A stretch of DNA of 32,818 nucleotides from Spirochaetota bacterium (GCA_011049595.1 DRHN01000314.1:1-32818); one strand, 5' to 3'. Shown: positions 15,738 to 24,365, counted from the stretch's first letter. Notes: generated by a model from the letters alone, not told the origin. Program-made: numbers and translations.

Positions 15738-15765
15738 ATTCTACAATATAATAAAATCCTGTCAA
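15738..15765 (-). promoter_or_regulatory. Sigma-70 promoter of the leftward eight-gene operon
   Basis: Read on the - strand: TTGACA (15765-15760), a 16-bp spacer and TAGAAT (15743-15738). Transcription would begin near 15731, about 158 nt before the binding-protein start. Confidence 0.65.
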
Positions 15766-15965
15766 GATTTTTTCTTAAGAAATGTGTTTTTTTGTACTAT
15801 ATTAATTTTATCAACGTTTTTTTACGAATAATTCTTTTTAACGGGAATATATTTTGAAAAGTGCAGAATCATCTGAGATATCAATATGATATATTATTAC
15901 TTCACGCCCTGAATCTATAGATTTATTAATTAAAGCAAAAGCACACATGAAATTCGGTAAAGTTA

Positions 15966-15994
15966 TTGACATAATATTAGTATGTGAATAGGCT
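15966..15994 (+). promoter_or_regulatory. Weak promoter candidate for the SDR gene
   Basis: TTGACA (15966-15971), a 17-bp spacer and TAGGCT (15989-15994). The -35 is perfect but the -10 matches only three bases. AAAGGAGG follows before the start, so the leader would be very short (~18 nt). Confidence 0.35.
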
Positions 15995-16018
15995 GTGCGT
16001 TAAAGGAGGAAGTTCAAT

Positions 16019-16846
16019 ATGAATGGTGCAGGTCACAGAGTCGATGGTAAGGTGGCAATTGTAACCGGGGCCAGTCGGGGCATTGGGAAAGCTGTAGCCC
16101 TGGCTCTGGCTGAAGCCGGTGCGGATGTCACAGTCATTGCCCGCACAAAAGACCAGGTTGAACAAACCGCAGAAGATATCAGTAAAATGGGCCGCAAAGC
16201 CCTGGCAATACCGATGGATGTAAGCCGGGAAGATCTGGTGCAAAGCGCCGTAAAGCGGACAGTTTCAGAACTTGGCAGAATTGACATTCTCTCCCACAAT
16301 GCGGCTATATTGATATTCAAGCCGGTTGCTGTCATACCCGGCGCCAGGTTCCCGGGATTGGACACAGCCGATGATATGGAGGCCCAAACACTTGCAGAGT
16401 GGCAACGGGTAATGGATGTTAATTTGACGAGCGCGTTTCTCCTGACCCAGGCTGTCGGACCCCACATGTTAAAGCAGAAGAGCGGGAAGGTAATCATCAT
16501 GAGCTCGAATGGTGCTGAGCAGGGCCAGAGCCTTCAGACCGCATATAATACCAGCAAAGCAGGGTTATGTATGTTTATCAGATGTCTTGCAACAGAGTGG
16601 GGAGCTTACAATATAAATGTAAACGCCATTTCCCCCGGAGTTATAAACACCGAGATGGTAGCGCCTCTTATCTCTGACCCCGAAACAATGAAGACTATTC
16701 TTGAAGCTACGCCGCTCGGTCGAGTGGGTGAACCGGAAGAAGTGGCGATGCTTGCACTTTTTCTTGCTTCTGATGCTTCCAACTATATTACGGGACAGAC
16801 TGTCACAATCGACGGCGGTGCTATTGGAAGAGGGCCGGGTGTATAG
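16019..16846 (+). CDS. Short-chain dehydrogenase/reductase (SDR)
   Basis: A 275-residue classical SDR of the 3-oxoacyl reductase/polyol dehydrogenase style. Cofactor motif TGASRGIG (16-23), HNAA (93-96), catalytic S162/S163, Y176 and K180 (YNTSK), and the C-terminal YITGQTVTIDGG stretch common to the family. An arginine after the second strand (IARTKD) suggests NADP(H). An insert of ~15-20 residues after NAAI (FKPVAVIPGARFPGLDTADD) makes it longer than the usual 250 and could shape the substrate pocket. AAAGGAGG precedes ATG 16019. It is divergent from the CUT1 operon and converges on the NHL gene, so it seems to be a single-gene unit. Confidence 0.9.
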   Translation: MNGAGHRVDGKVAIVTGASRGIGKAVALALAEAGADVTVIARTKDQVEQTAEDISKMGRKALAIPMDVSREDLVQSAVKRTVSELGRIDILSHNAAILIFKPVAVIPGARFPGLDTADDMEAQTLAEWQRVMDVNLTSAFLLTQAVGPHMLKQKSGKVIIMSSNGAEQGQSLQTAYNTSKAGLCMFIRCLATEWGAYNINVNAISPGVINTEMVAPLISDPETMKTILEATPLGRVGEPEEVAMLALFLASDASNYITGQTVTIDGGAIGRGPGV

Positions 16847-16931
16847 CTGCTGAAAGGGAGACTGTAAGGCTGGTTGACCGCATAAATAGGGTGATGAGGT
16901 TAGCGTGCAAAAAAAATGGGTTCGGCGGCCT

Positions 16932-17897
16932 TCATGTTCTTTGCTTTCTGGTCAGTTTCTGCATGGATCGAAGTTCCCTGGGAGGTTTCATTAGCATCCC
17001 AAACTCGGTGTATGAGACTTCTGCAACATATATGTCCCCTCTGGAATCTGCAGCTACCGCATGGGGAGCGTAAAATCTGCCGGGTTCATCTCCAAAAGGT
17101 TTGTCTCCAAGCCTCGTGAGAAGGTTGCCTTTTGTGTCAAGGATTGAAATACGTGGTCCCAGTCTCATCCCGGTCTGGTAAGCCTCGGGCCCCCCGCCAA
17201 AGTATTCTCCTACACAAACAAATGGCGCCTCACTTTCACAGATTTGTATACAAGCGGTCCGGGAAAAGTTACCCCACTGCGTCTCAAACGTGCCTTCCGG
17301 GGAGAAAATTTGAATACGTCGATTCTCACGGTCACCGATATATATCCAGCCATCCCTGTCTATAGCGATATCGTGGACTATGTTAAACTGCCCCGGGTCA
17401 GTGCCTGACTTGCCCCAGGAGTTGAGGAGCTTTTTCCCATCAGGTGTGAACCTGTGCACTCTCGCGTTTCCGTAGCCGTCAGCCACAAGAATTTCTTCAT
17501 TGCGGGGGTCGACTGCAACGCGGGTAGGGCCGTTGAAGGGTGTCCCGCTCATGGCAGGGGAGTGCTTGTTTCTCTCGGAGAGCGTAAAAAGGAGCCTGCC
17601 CTCATTTGTGAACTTTCGGATTGAGTGATCTTTATTATCGACACACCACACTGTATCGTCAGGGCCGATGGTGACTCCGTGCGGGTTGGTGAATAAACCC
17701 TCACCCCATGACCTCAGGAAATGACCGTCGGAGTCGAATATTATCATAGGGTGGTTGCCGCGGTTGAAGATATAGACGTTGTCGATGGAATCAACGTCTA
17801 CTGCTGTAGCTTCCCGGTAGGACCAGCCCTCCGGAAGCTCGCCCCAGTTTTTTCCGGAAACCTCATATAAGAAATTGCCACTGCCCAATGTAGCCAT
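16932..17897 (-). CDS. NHL-repeat beta-propeller protein
   Basis: A 321-residue propeller with at least five NHL-type blades, seen as repeated patterns such as NPHGVTIGPDDTVWCVDNKDHSIRKF split over ~50-residue units, GPTRVAVDPRNEEILVADGYGNARVHRF, and VHDIAIDRDGWIYIGDRENRRIQIF (described by their G/V-x-V/I-D-x-x-G cores). The layout resembles peptidyl-alpha-hydroxyglycine amidating lyase-like and other NHL proteins. No signal peptide. It lies 105 bp downstream of a phosphotriesterase-family gene in the same direction and may be co-transcribed. Ribosome site AAGGAAGG, somewhat distant (~12 nt). Catalytic role not provable; a lactonase or lyase function is possible. Confidence 0.82.
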   Translation of the reverse strand: MATLGSGNFLYEVSGKNWGELPEGWSYREATAVDVDSIDNVYIFNRGNHPMIIFDSDGHFLRSWGEGLFTNPHGVTIGPDDTVWCVDNKDHSIRKFTNEGRLLFTLSERNKHSPAMSGTPFNGPTRVAVDPRNEEILVADGYGNARVHRFTPDGKKLLNSWGKSGTDPGQFNIVHDIAIDRDGWIYIGDRENRRIQIFSPEGTFETQWGNFSRTACIQICESEAPFVCVGEYFGGGPEAYQTGMRLGPRISILDTKGNLLTRLGDKPFGDEPGRFYAPHAVAADSRGDIYVAEVSYTEFGMLMKPPRELRSMQKLTRKQRT

Positions 17898-18002
17898 TTA
17901 TTATTCAACCTTCCTTTCCATGTTTCTTAACCGGTTTGAGAATCTCAATCCCGCGAACAGTAAATCCCCGGGGACCAGAGTCTCTGTCAATCAGGGCTGT
18001 TA

Positions 18003-19073
18003 TTAAACCCCGGTAAACCGGAACAACCTTTTCGGGTTCTCCACCAATATTGTGCTTATCTGCTCCTCACTCATACCTTTCATTTTCATTCCCGGAACAA
18101 TTTCACGAATGATATGCGCGTACCCGTATCCGCCGTACGCGACATATGTGTGCTTGTAGCAGTGATCGCAGGAGATAAGGATATGTTCCAGATATCCCTT
18201 GGCGATAAGTTCAATGATCGCGTTGACACGCTGTGCATCACTCGGTGTTTCTATTAGGCGGTCTTGAAAGGAGAAGAAAACCCCCGCAGGCTGCCCGAAA
18301 TTATCAAGCTCGATGAAGCATCCTGCCTCCACGAATTTGTCCAGCGTGCGCTGCGCAAGGCTGAATATATCGCAGTGGCACATAACGGTGTGAGACAGGT
18401 CGGCACCGGCGTCCTTCAGTATATCGATAATCTCAAGCGCCAGTTCATCATCCGGGCTGGTGTGTATACTGAGCGGCGCCCCGGTTTGCTGCTGTGCGAT
18501 CGCGGAAGCACGGAGCACTTTTTTTTCATTTTCTTCCAGAGGCTTTGAGCATCCTATTTCGCCGATAAGACCTGCCCGTATCCCTGTATCCCCGACACCT
18601 TCTTTTATGTCTCTGATGATCCCGCGGGCAACTTCTTCGTCTGTCATGCCGGACAGCTCGTCAGGGTGAGATGGCGCCACATAATATCCTGACCCCATGA
18701 TTATGTTAAGACCGGTTGCTCTCGCAATGTTGGCCAGCCCAATAGGGTCGCGGGACATGCCGATATTTGTCACTTCGACTATCGTACCGCCTCCTGCCCG
18801 TTTGTAAAACATGGCCTCATCGATTGCCAATTTTTGGTCCATCAACTGCATATTGTCAATGTTATTTATCCAGTGGGTTTTTATCCAGTAGAGATTGTCC
18901 ATGCGGACAGGCTGATGCGCAAAGAATCTATCACTTGCTGCGTCCGGCTCGATGTAGCAGCCTTTTGTTAAATCCATCAAGAGGTGCTCGTGAGGAAGTG
19001 TTATGCCTAAAGATTCAGATTCGATCAGGCCAAGCACGGTCTGTGCTTTCCCTGCCAATTCAGATTTGTTCAT
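18003..19073 (-). CDS. Phosphotriesterase-family metallohydrolase, copy 1
   Basis: A 356-residue TIM-barrel hydrolase of the phosphotriesterase/PHP family. Metal ligands by position: H28 and H30 (HEH), bridging E172 (LIGEIG, a glutamate instead of the carboxylated lysine of true phosphotriesterases, as in E. coli PHP), H204, H233 and D303 (SCDH). Known relatives include lactonases and uncharacterised carboxyl-ester or amide hydrolases; true organophosphate activity is unlikely to be the natural role. GGAGGT precedes the ATG at 19073, and a promoter lies at 19162-19189. It is ~45-50% identical by eye to the neighbouring copy and has exactly the same length. Confidence 0.88.
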   Translation of the reverse strand: MNKSELAGKAQTVLGLIESESLGITLPHEHLLMDLTKGCYIEPDAASDRFFAHQPVRMDNLYWIKTHWINNIDNMQLMDQKLAIDEAMFYKRAGGGTIVEVTNIGMSRDPIGLANIARATGLNIIMGSGYYVAPSHPDELSGMTDEEVARGIIRDIKEGVGDTGIRAGLIGEIGCSKPLEENEKKVLRASAIAQQQTGAPLSIHTSPDDELALEIIDILKDAGADLSHTVMCHCDIFSLAQRTLDKFVEAGCFIELDNFGQPAGVFFSFQDRLIETPSDAQRVNAIIELIAKGYLEHILISCDHCYKHTYVAYGGYGYAHIIREIVPGMKMKGMSEEQISTILVENPKRLFRFTGV

Positions 19074-19161
19074 CGAACATTTACCTCCGGTATAATTGAG
19101 AGCAGATTCGAAATATCCGTCAAAAGACTATTCGTCTGCTTTTGTTCCCTTTGCAAATAAC

Positions 19162-19189
19162 ATTACAATGGGTTGTGAAAGCATGTCAA
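19162..19189 (-). promoter_or_regulatory. Promoter for phosphotriesterase-family copy 1
   Basis: Read on the - strand: TTGACA (19189-19184), a 16-bp spacer and TGTAAT (19167-19162). It gives copy 1 its own start about 85 nt upstream of the ATG, separate from copy 2. Confidence 0.6.
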
Positions 19190-19226
19190 GAAAATTCTAA
19201 AAGTCGGGCAAGCACGAAGTTGCAAG

Positions 19227-19245
19227 AATGCGGCTTGTCCGCATT
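19227..19245 (-). terminator. Hairpin between the two phosphotriesterase-family genes
   Basis: AATGCGG (19227-19233) and CCGCATT (19239-19245) form a perfect 7-bp stem around a 5-nt loop, 36 bp past the stop of copy 2. No T-run follows in the - direction, so it may be a weak terminator or an mRNA 3'-end stabiliser. Confidence 0.35.
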
Positions 19246-19281
19246 AGTACCTTGTGGAGCTGTAATCAGCATTTGTGTATT

Positions 19282-20352
19282 TCATTTATCAAGCGCAAGC
19301 AGGCGTTTTGGATTTTCAACCAGCAGCGTGTTAATTTGTTTTTCAGTCATACCGAGAGTTTTCATCAACGGCACATCATTCCGCAATATATGTTCATACC
19401 CTCCTCCCCCGTAAGAGGTTAGAAGGTATTTATTGCAACGGTCAGTGGCTATGGTGATCTGCTCTATATAGCCCCCGTTTATAAGGCGCATTATGTCCTG
19501 TATTCTCTGTTTATCCGTTGGTGTGTTCTGATGTAGACCAAAGTAGGGTGTGTATATTCCTTCTATTCCGAAGGTGTCGTACTCCACACAGCAGCCCATG
19601 TCCAATAACTTATGGATGATCTCACTGCTGAATTCCATACAGTCCATATGACTTATAACGACCCGGGTAAGATCCGCGCCGGTTTCTTTTAATATCCCGA
19701 CATTCTCCAGAACTAATTCTTCTTTTACGATAGGATGGCTTGGATGAACGTTTATCATTGCGCCTGTTTCCTGTTGTGCTGCAGCAGCAGACCGCAGTGA
19801 TTTTCTTTCGAATTCTTCTATCGGGGCGTTGACCCCGACTTCGCCAATTACACCTGCCCTGATCCCAGAGTTGCCTGCACCCTCTTTTATATCTTTGACC
19901 AGCATTTTTGTCATTTCATCCTCTGTCATGGCCATGGTTTCCGATGACTGAGACGCACATAGATAAAAACCGGTCCCCATAATAATATTGAGCCCGGTAG
20001 CTCTCGAGATGCGGGCCAGGCCCATAGGGTCGCGGCTGAGGCCGATGCTGCTCATTTCGACTATAGTGCAGCCCCCGGCGAGCTTGAAACGCATTGCTTC
20101 TTTTACAGCTAAATTTTCATCTGTAAGCCTGAGGTTATCAAGGTTATCGTTGCAATTGTACCTGACAATGTACAGATTTTCCAGGCTCAGAGGCTGGTGC
20201 GCTATCTCTCTTGCCGAAGCTTCAGCGGGTTCCTTAAAGAATACTGATAGATCAGCCAGCAGATGTTCGTGTATCGAAGTGATACCCAGCCGATCGGGGT
20301 TTATCAAACCTAATACTGTTTGCGCCTTCCCTTTGGAATCAATTTTATACAT
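19282..20352 (-). CDS. Phosphotriesterase-family metallohydrolase, copy 2
   Basis: Metal ligands H28, H30 (HEH), bridging E171, H203, H235 and D304 match copy 1 closely, and long blocks such as GKAQTVLGLI and ATGLNIIMG are shared. I choose ATG 20352 rather than the in-frame ATG 20373. AAAAAGG lies about 10 nt before 20352, none precedes 20373, and the chosen start gives 356 residues, the same as copy 1. Differences concentrate in the loops after the histidine ligands (for example DHCYKH versus DRCNKY), so the two enzymes probably act on different but related substrates. It is divergent from the aminotransferase at 20474 with a ~120-bp shared control region. Confidence 0.87.
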   Translation of the reverse strand: MYKIDSKGKAQTVLGLINPDRLGITSIHEHLLADLSVFFKEPAEASAREIAHQPLSLENLYIVRYNCNDNLDNLRLTDENLAVKEAMRFKLAGGCTIVEMSSIGLSRDPMGLARISRATGLNIIMGTGFYLCASQSSETMAMTEDEMTKMLVKDIKEGAGNSGIRAGVIGEVGVNAPIEEFERKSLRSAAAAQQETGAMINVHPSHPIVKEELVLENVGILKETGADLTRVVISHMDCMEFSSEIIHKLLDMGCCVEYDTFGIEGIYTPYFGLHQNTPTDKQRIQDIMRLINGGYIEQITIATDRCNKYLLTSYGGGGYEHILRNDVPLMKTLGMTEKQINTLLVENPKRLLALDK

Positions 20353-20417
20353 AGGACCGTACCTTTTTAACATTATTGGCTGGATTAAAACAATACACCA
20401 TAAATAATTTATATTAC

Positions 20418-20447
20418 TTGGTAAGAAAATTCAATTCATGTTATAGT
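20418..20447 (+). promoter_or_regulatory. Promoter candidate for the aminotransferase gene
   Basis: TTGGTA (20418-20423), an 18-bp spacer and TATAGT (20442-20447). The start would lie ~20 nt before the AAGGAGG ribosome site at 20461. The -35 is weak. Confidence 0.4.
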
Positions 20448-20473
20448 TTAATGATTAAAGAAGGAGGACGAGC

Positions 20474-21820
20474 ATGGACCCTTTATTAAAAAAAGCGACC
20501 AGTTTGAGTAACGAACAAAGAGTAGAATACGGAAAAAACCTGATGCCTTTTTATAAAACGAAGGACCCGATTCACATGAAAAGCGGAAAGGGTGTATGGT
20601 TTGAAGATATACACGGCAAGAAATATCTCGACTTTACCACCCAGATGTTTGCATGTTATCTGGGGTTGGGAAATGAAGAGATCGCTGAGGTTATTTATGA
20701 GACAGCTAAAAATATGACGACGGTCCACCCTCACATGCATACAGATTTACGATACAGCCTTGTTCATAAGATCGCTTCAATTGCACCAAAAAACTTAAAT
20801 CGAATATCCTTTACAGTCGGAGGGGGGCCCGCAAACGAGTCGGCGATGAAGATCGCTCTCAAAAATGTCCCCGGTTCAAAGAATTTTGTCACCATGTGGG
20901 GAGGATATCATGGAGACACGTTAACAGCGGGTGCGGCAACTTTTGAAGCGACCAGAACACAGGCACCATACGGCAATTCGTGCGTCCTGTTCAATTATGT
21001 AACAAACTTGAACAATATTTTCATGAGAGTTCCGCACCCTTATTGTTACAGGTGCCCTATAAAGCTGGAGCCAAAATCCTGCGAAATAGCATGCGCGGAC
21101 CTGTTAAAGGACATGATAATAAACGGTGTCGTCGGACCTCTGGCTGGTATTATTCTCGAACCGATCCAGTCGGCAGGGGGTCAGTTCCCCTTTCCAAAAG
21201 AGTATCTACAGAAAGTAAGAAAAATATGTGATGAATTCGGAGCGCTCCTTATCTTTGACGAGATCCAAACCTTCGCCAGGACAGGCAGGTGGTTTGCTGC
21301 CGACTACTTCGGTGTGGAGCCGGATACAATCTCCTTTGGAAAAGGTATCGGTGCAGGAGTGCCTGTGGCGGGAATAATTATTCACGACAGGCTCAAACCT
21401 TTCGAGGATATAATGGAGGATCTGCACACATTCCAGAATAACCATATAGGTTTCGCCGCAGCGCTTAAGACGCTGGAAATCATAGAACGCGATAACCTGC
21501 TGGATAACGCAGTTAAGATGGGCCGGTATCTGCAGGATAAGTTTTTCGAGATGCAAAAGAAGTTTCCCGAGATAGGTGATGTCAGGGGCATCGGTCTTGC
21601 AATAGGTGTCGAGCTTGTAAAGGACCCTGAAACTAAAGAACCGATACCCAGAGCCGTGTCTGACCGGATTTTGGAGAGGTGTGTTGCAAAAGGGCTCTTT
21701 TTCCAAATAACGGGCCAGAGTATATTAAAAATAAAACCGGCCCTCATAATAAAAAAAGATGAAATCGATACCGCGCTGGGAATTCTGGAGGAATCGTTCC
21801 GGGAAGTGCTGAGGGCATAG
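20474..21820 (+). CDS. Class III aminotransferase
   Basis: A 448-residue PLP enzyme of the ornithine/4-aminobutyrate/dialkylglycine decarboxylase group. Visible: GGGPANESAMKIA (116-128), the WGGYHGDT phosphate-side motif (142-149), D262 in FDEIQT that holds the pyridine nitrogen, and the Schiff-base lysine K290 (ISFGKGIGAG). A cysteine cluster CYRCPIKLEPKSCEIAC (191-207) is found in one subgroup of these enzymes. The ribosome site GAAGGAGG precedes ATG 20474. It would interconvert an amine or omega-amino acid with the aldehyde or keto acid, which fits with amine-type import in the left part of the window. Exact amino donor not predictable. Confidence 0.9.
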   Translation: MDPLLKKATSLSNEQRVEYGKNLMPFYKTKDPIHMKSGKGVWFEDIHGKKYLDFTTQMFACYLGLGNEEIAEVIYETAKNMTTVHPHMHTDLRYSLVHKIASIAPKNLNRISFTVGGGPANESAMKIALKNVPGSKNFVTMWGGYHGDTLTAGAATFEATRTQAPYGNSCVLFNYVTNLNNIFMRVPHPYCYRCPIKLEPKSCEIACADLLKDMIINGVVGPLAGIILEPIQSAGGQFPFPKEYLQKVRKICDEFGALLIFDEIQTFARTGRWFAADYFGVEPDTISFGKGIGAGVPVAGIIIHDRLKPFEDIMEDLHTFQNNHIGFAAALKTLEIIERDNLLDNAVKMGRYLQDKFFEMQKKFPEIGDVRGIGLAIGVELVKDPETKEPIPRAVSDRILERCVAKGLFFQITGQSILKIKPALIIKKDEIDTALGILEESFREVLRA

Positions 21821-21954
21821 TGTGCTCTTCTTTATTTCATGTAAACATAAAGTTCAGTAAATGATGTACGATAATCAGAGTGTCCGGAGGGTTGTGATGG
21901 GCATAAAAGGATTTATCCGGAATCTTGAACCGCAATAAAGATTAATAATTACTG

Positions 21955-21983
21955 TTGCGCTTTGGATGAGAATATGATACAAT
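21955..21983 (+). promoter_or_regulatory. Promoter candidate for the VOC gene
   Basis: TTGCGC (21955-21960), a 17-bp spacer and TACAAT (21978-21983), a five-of-six -10 match. The implied leader is ~30 nt with AGGAG before ATG 22019. Confidence 0.4.
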
Positions 21984-22018
21984 AGCGATAATATAAATTT
22001 TATTAGGAGCAACGCGCA

Positions 22019-23032
22019 ATGAGCAAAGAAAGCCCTGCCAAAGTGAAGTGTGAAAGGATAAATCAGATCGCGATTGCGGTATATGATCTGGAGCTGGTAG
22101 CCCAAAACTTTTGGAATATCCTGGGCATCGGCCCCTGGGAAGTCTACAACTGGGAGGAGACGCTGGTCTATAATCGGATGTACGGGGGGAAACCTGCCTG
22201 GAGCAGGGAAAAGATTGCCCTTGCGCAGGTCGGCGATGTGCAGCTTGAGCTGGTACAGCCGGTTGACGGGCCCTCTCTTTACAGGGACTGGCTTGAGGAA
22301 CACGGAGAAGGGCTCCACCATTTTAACTTTTTTGTGGACGACTGGGATAGTACTGTGGATAACCTGGCGAATGAGGGTTTTTTGAGCCTCCAGAGCGGTA
22401 TGTTCGGTCAGCATGAGATGAAAAACGCGTACAACTATTTTAACATACCGCCCCTGCGGGCTATCTGGGAACCGGTGTACATGGGAGGGGAGGAAATCGG
22501 TGCAAAGCCTACCTTGATACCTGACACCGATAAAGAAAGCCCTGCAAAGGTCAAATGTAAAAGGATAAATCAGATCGCGATTGTGGTCAATGACCTTGAG
22601 ATGGTAGCCCGGAACTACTGGAATATCCTGGGCATCGGCCCGTGGGAAGTTTACAACTGGGAAGAGCCCCTCGTTTACAACCGCAGATACCATGGGAAGC
22701 CTGCCTGGGTCAGAGAAAAAATCGCACTAGCGCAGGTCGGCGGTGTGCAGCTTGAGCTGGTACAGCCGGTTGACGGACCCTCTGTTTACAGGGACTGGCT
22801 CGAGGAACATGGAGAAGGGCTTCACCACATGAACTTTTTCGTTGACGATTGGGACGGGACAGTGGAACATCTGACGAATTGGGGTTTTTCAAGCATCCAG
22901 AGCGGTTTGTTCGGTCAGCGCGATCTAAAAAACGCGTACAACTATTTTGACATACCTCCCCTGAGGACAATCTGGGAACCGGTGTACAAGGGAGGGGAGG
23001 AAATCGGTGCAAAGCCCACCATGATCCCGTAG
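22019..23032 (+). CDS. Two-domain VOC (glyoxalase/dioxygenase-fold) protein
   Basis: A 337-residue protein built of two copies of one ~166-residue VOC unit (residues 3-168 and 172-337, period 169). I count 138 identical residues of 166. Each unit has RINQIAI at the first strand, where classic enzymes have a metal histidine and here a glutamine stands, then VQLELVQP, a GLHH segment and IWEPVY near the end, the usual positions of the other ligands. Single-unit relatives are normally ~150-170 residues, as in methylmalonyl-CoA epimerase-like and glyoxalase-like proteins. A single polypeptide with two halves would fold like the normal VOC dimer. Substrate unknown. It follows the aminotransferase by 198 bp. 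Confidence 0.88.
   Translation: MSKESPAKVKCERINQIAIAVYDLELVAQNFWNILGIGPWEVYNWEETLVYNRMYGGKPAWSREKIALAQVGDVQLELVQPVDGPSLYRDWLEEHGEGLHHFNFFVDDWDSTVDNLANEGFLSLQSGMFGQHEMKNAYNYFNIPPLRAIWEPVYMGGEEIGAKPTLIPDTDKESPAKVKCKRINQIAIVVNDLEMVARNYWNILGIGPWEVYNWEEPLVYNRRYHGKPAWVREKIALAQVGGVQLELVQPVDGPSVYRDWLEEHGEGLHHMNFFVDDWDGTVEHLTNWGFSSIQSGLFGQRDLKNAYNYFDIPPLRTIWEPVYKGGEEIGAKPTMIP
22025..23029 (+). repeat. Intragenic tandem duplication, 507-bp period
   Basis: Unit 1 runs ~22025-22522 and unit 2 ~22532-23029. Many blocks of 15-20 identical bases remain, for example AGGATAAATCAGATCGCGAT in both. The high DNA similarity shows a fairly recent duplication of the whole VOC coding unit, in frame and joined by a three-residue linker (DTD). 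Confidence 0.9.
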
Positions 23033-23156
23033 GTGAATGTTTATGGTCAATATTTAGATTATCTTTAATAAAACATTGAATAAATATGAAAAGAACAAAA
23101 ATAACATACGAAATTCGAAAAAACGTAAAAAAAGACGGTAAATATTAACTTTTATC

Positions 23157-23184
23157 TTGACAATAATTTGCAATATAATAAAAT
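23157..23184 (+). promoter_or_regulatory. Sigma-70 promoter for the dehydrogenase-complex operon
   Basis: TTGACA (23157-23162), a 16-bp spacer and TAAAAT (23179-23184), five of six at the -10. Transcription from near 23191 leaves a ~125-nt leader before E1-alpha. The rest of the 283-bp gap (23033-23315) is AT-rich; a loose 7-bp inverted pair AATGTTT/AAACATT lies just after the VOC stop codon. Confidence 0.6.
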
Positions 23185-23315
23185 ACAAACCTGCTGATTT
23201 TGATATCGTATTTAAAGATTAAATAAGTTATAACCTCTGGAGCTCTGTTTCGCTTTAACATTTTTAAATCGAGAATTATTATTTTGTATCTAATAAATAA
23301 CATAAGGTCTAAAAA

Positions 23316-24287
23316 ATGGATTTTAAAAAAAGCGATCTAATCGAGATGTATCGAAGTATGTATTTGATCAGGCATTTTGAGATAAAAACGAAAGAGTTAT
23401 TTGCGGCTGCCAAAATCCCCGGATTTGTTCACCTGTACGCGGGGGAAGAAGGGGTAGCTGTAGGTGTATGTTCAGCATTGCGTAAAGATGACTACATAGG
23501 AAGCACACACAGGGGGCACGGGCATTGTATCGCGAAAGGCGGTGACGTAAAATATATGATGGCTGAATTGTACGGTAAAGAGACCGGGTACTGCAAGGGC
23601 AAAGGCGGCTCCATGCATATTGCTGATTTTGACCTTGGTATACTTGGTGCGTGCGGAATTGTGGGAGGTTCTCTCCCGTTAATAACCGGCGCGGCATTAA
23701 ATTTTAAATACAAGGAAACCAATCAGGTAGCTGTCGCGTTTTTTGGTGATGGGGCCACGAATCAGGGCAGCTTTCATGAATCAGTGAATCTTGCCGCTAT
23801 ATGGGATCTTCCGATATTGTTCGTTTGTGAAAATAATCAATACGCGGAATCCACCCATATCTCCAGCGTAATGAAGGTTGAGAAAGTTGCGGACCGTGCG
23901 GCAGCTTATGGTATCCCCGGAATAACGGTGGATGGTAACGATGTATTGGCAGTACATGATGCCGCATTGGAAGCGATAGAGAATGCAAGGCAGGGAAAAG
24001 GGCCGACCTTTTTGGAGTGCGTTACATGCAGGCATTATGGTCATTTTGAGGGTGATGCTGATACTTATCGAACAAAAGAAATGGTTGAGGATTGTAAAAA
24101 ACGTTGTCCCATAAAAAAGCTCGGGGCTTTTTTGGTGGAAGAAGGCTTCGTGTCTGAAAAAGAATTAGAAGAAGTGGACAAAAATGTAGAAGAAGAGGTC
24201 GCTGGCGCTATTGATTTTGCCGAGAGCAGCCCGTGGCCGAAACCGGAGGAAGCGTTTACAGATATATTTGTCACACCTTATTACTAA
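23316..24287 (+). CDS. acoA: Acetoin/2-oxoacid dehydrogenase complex, E1 component alpha subunit
   Basis: A 323-residue thiamine-diphosphate enzyme subunit. HRGHGH (65-70) holds the active-site histidines, and the ThDP motif GDGATN begins at 144 with the matching ENNQ at ~172-175. KGKGGSMHI (94-102) is typical of the family. The size and the short N-terminus match acetoin dehydrogenase AcoA and the related pyruvate-type E1-alpha subunits; these cannot be told apart with certainty by eye. It decarboxylates or cleaves the substrate and, with E1-beta, loads the acyl group onto lipoyl-E2. It is the first gene of a six-gene operon; its ribosome site is a modest AAGG. Confidence 0.88.
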   Translation: MDFKKSDLIEMYRSMYLIRHFEIKTKELFAAAKIPGFVHLYAGEEGVAVGVCSALRKDDYIGSTHRGHGHCIAKGGDVKYMMAELYGKETGYCKGKGGSMHIADFDLGILGACGIVGGSLPLITGAALNFKYKETNQVAVAFFGDGATNQGSFHESVNLAAIWDLPILFVCENNQYAESTHISSVMKVEKVADRAAAYGIPGITVDGNDVLAVHDAALEAIENARQGKGPTFLECVTCRHYGHFEGDADTYRTKEMVEDCKKRCPIKKLGAFLVEEGFVSEKELEEVDKNVEEEVAGAIDFAESSPWPKPEEAFTDIFVTPYY

Positions 24288-24365
24288 AATAATTTAATTA
24301 ATTGTCTGTGGTAATTCCAGGCTTGGCTGGTAGATTTTCCAAATCTAATTAGAGGTATTACGGGC

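Larger units (their letters stand above)
15574..16018. other. 445-bp divergent regulatory region
   Basis: AT-rich and without a credible gene. It holds the promoter of the leftward operon (15738-15765) and a weaker one for the rightward SDR (15966-15994). There are tandem 9-bp repeats ACTTATATG at 15625-15633 and 15634-15642, with a degenerate third unit to 15652, inside the ~155-nt leader of the leftward operon. A 12-bp palindrome AATCTATAGATT lies at 15912-15923. TGATCA-type words occur near 15650 and 15690. No regulator gene is adjacent. Confidence 0.6.

Noticed and set aside
15912-15923. AATCTATAGATT 12-bp palindrome as an operator
   Set aside because: Single copy in an AT-rich region; can arise by chance and no second site supports it.
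17905-18000. Short open stretch on the - strand between the phosphotriesterase and NHL genes (contains SGPRGFTVRGIEIL)
   Set aside because: Protein-like in appearance, but no start codon with a ribosome site and no family that I recognise; too short to call as a gene remnant.
20353-20373. ATG 20373 as the start of phosphotriesterase copy 2
   Set aside because: No ribosome site upstream, and the seven extra residues have no match in copy 1; ATG 20352 gives equal lengths.
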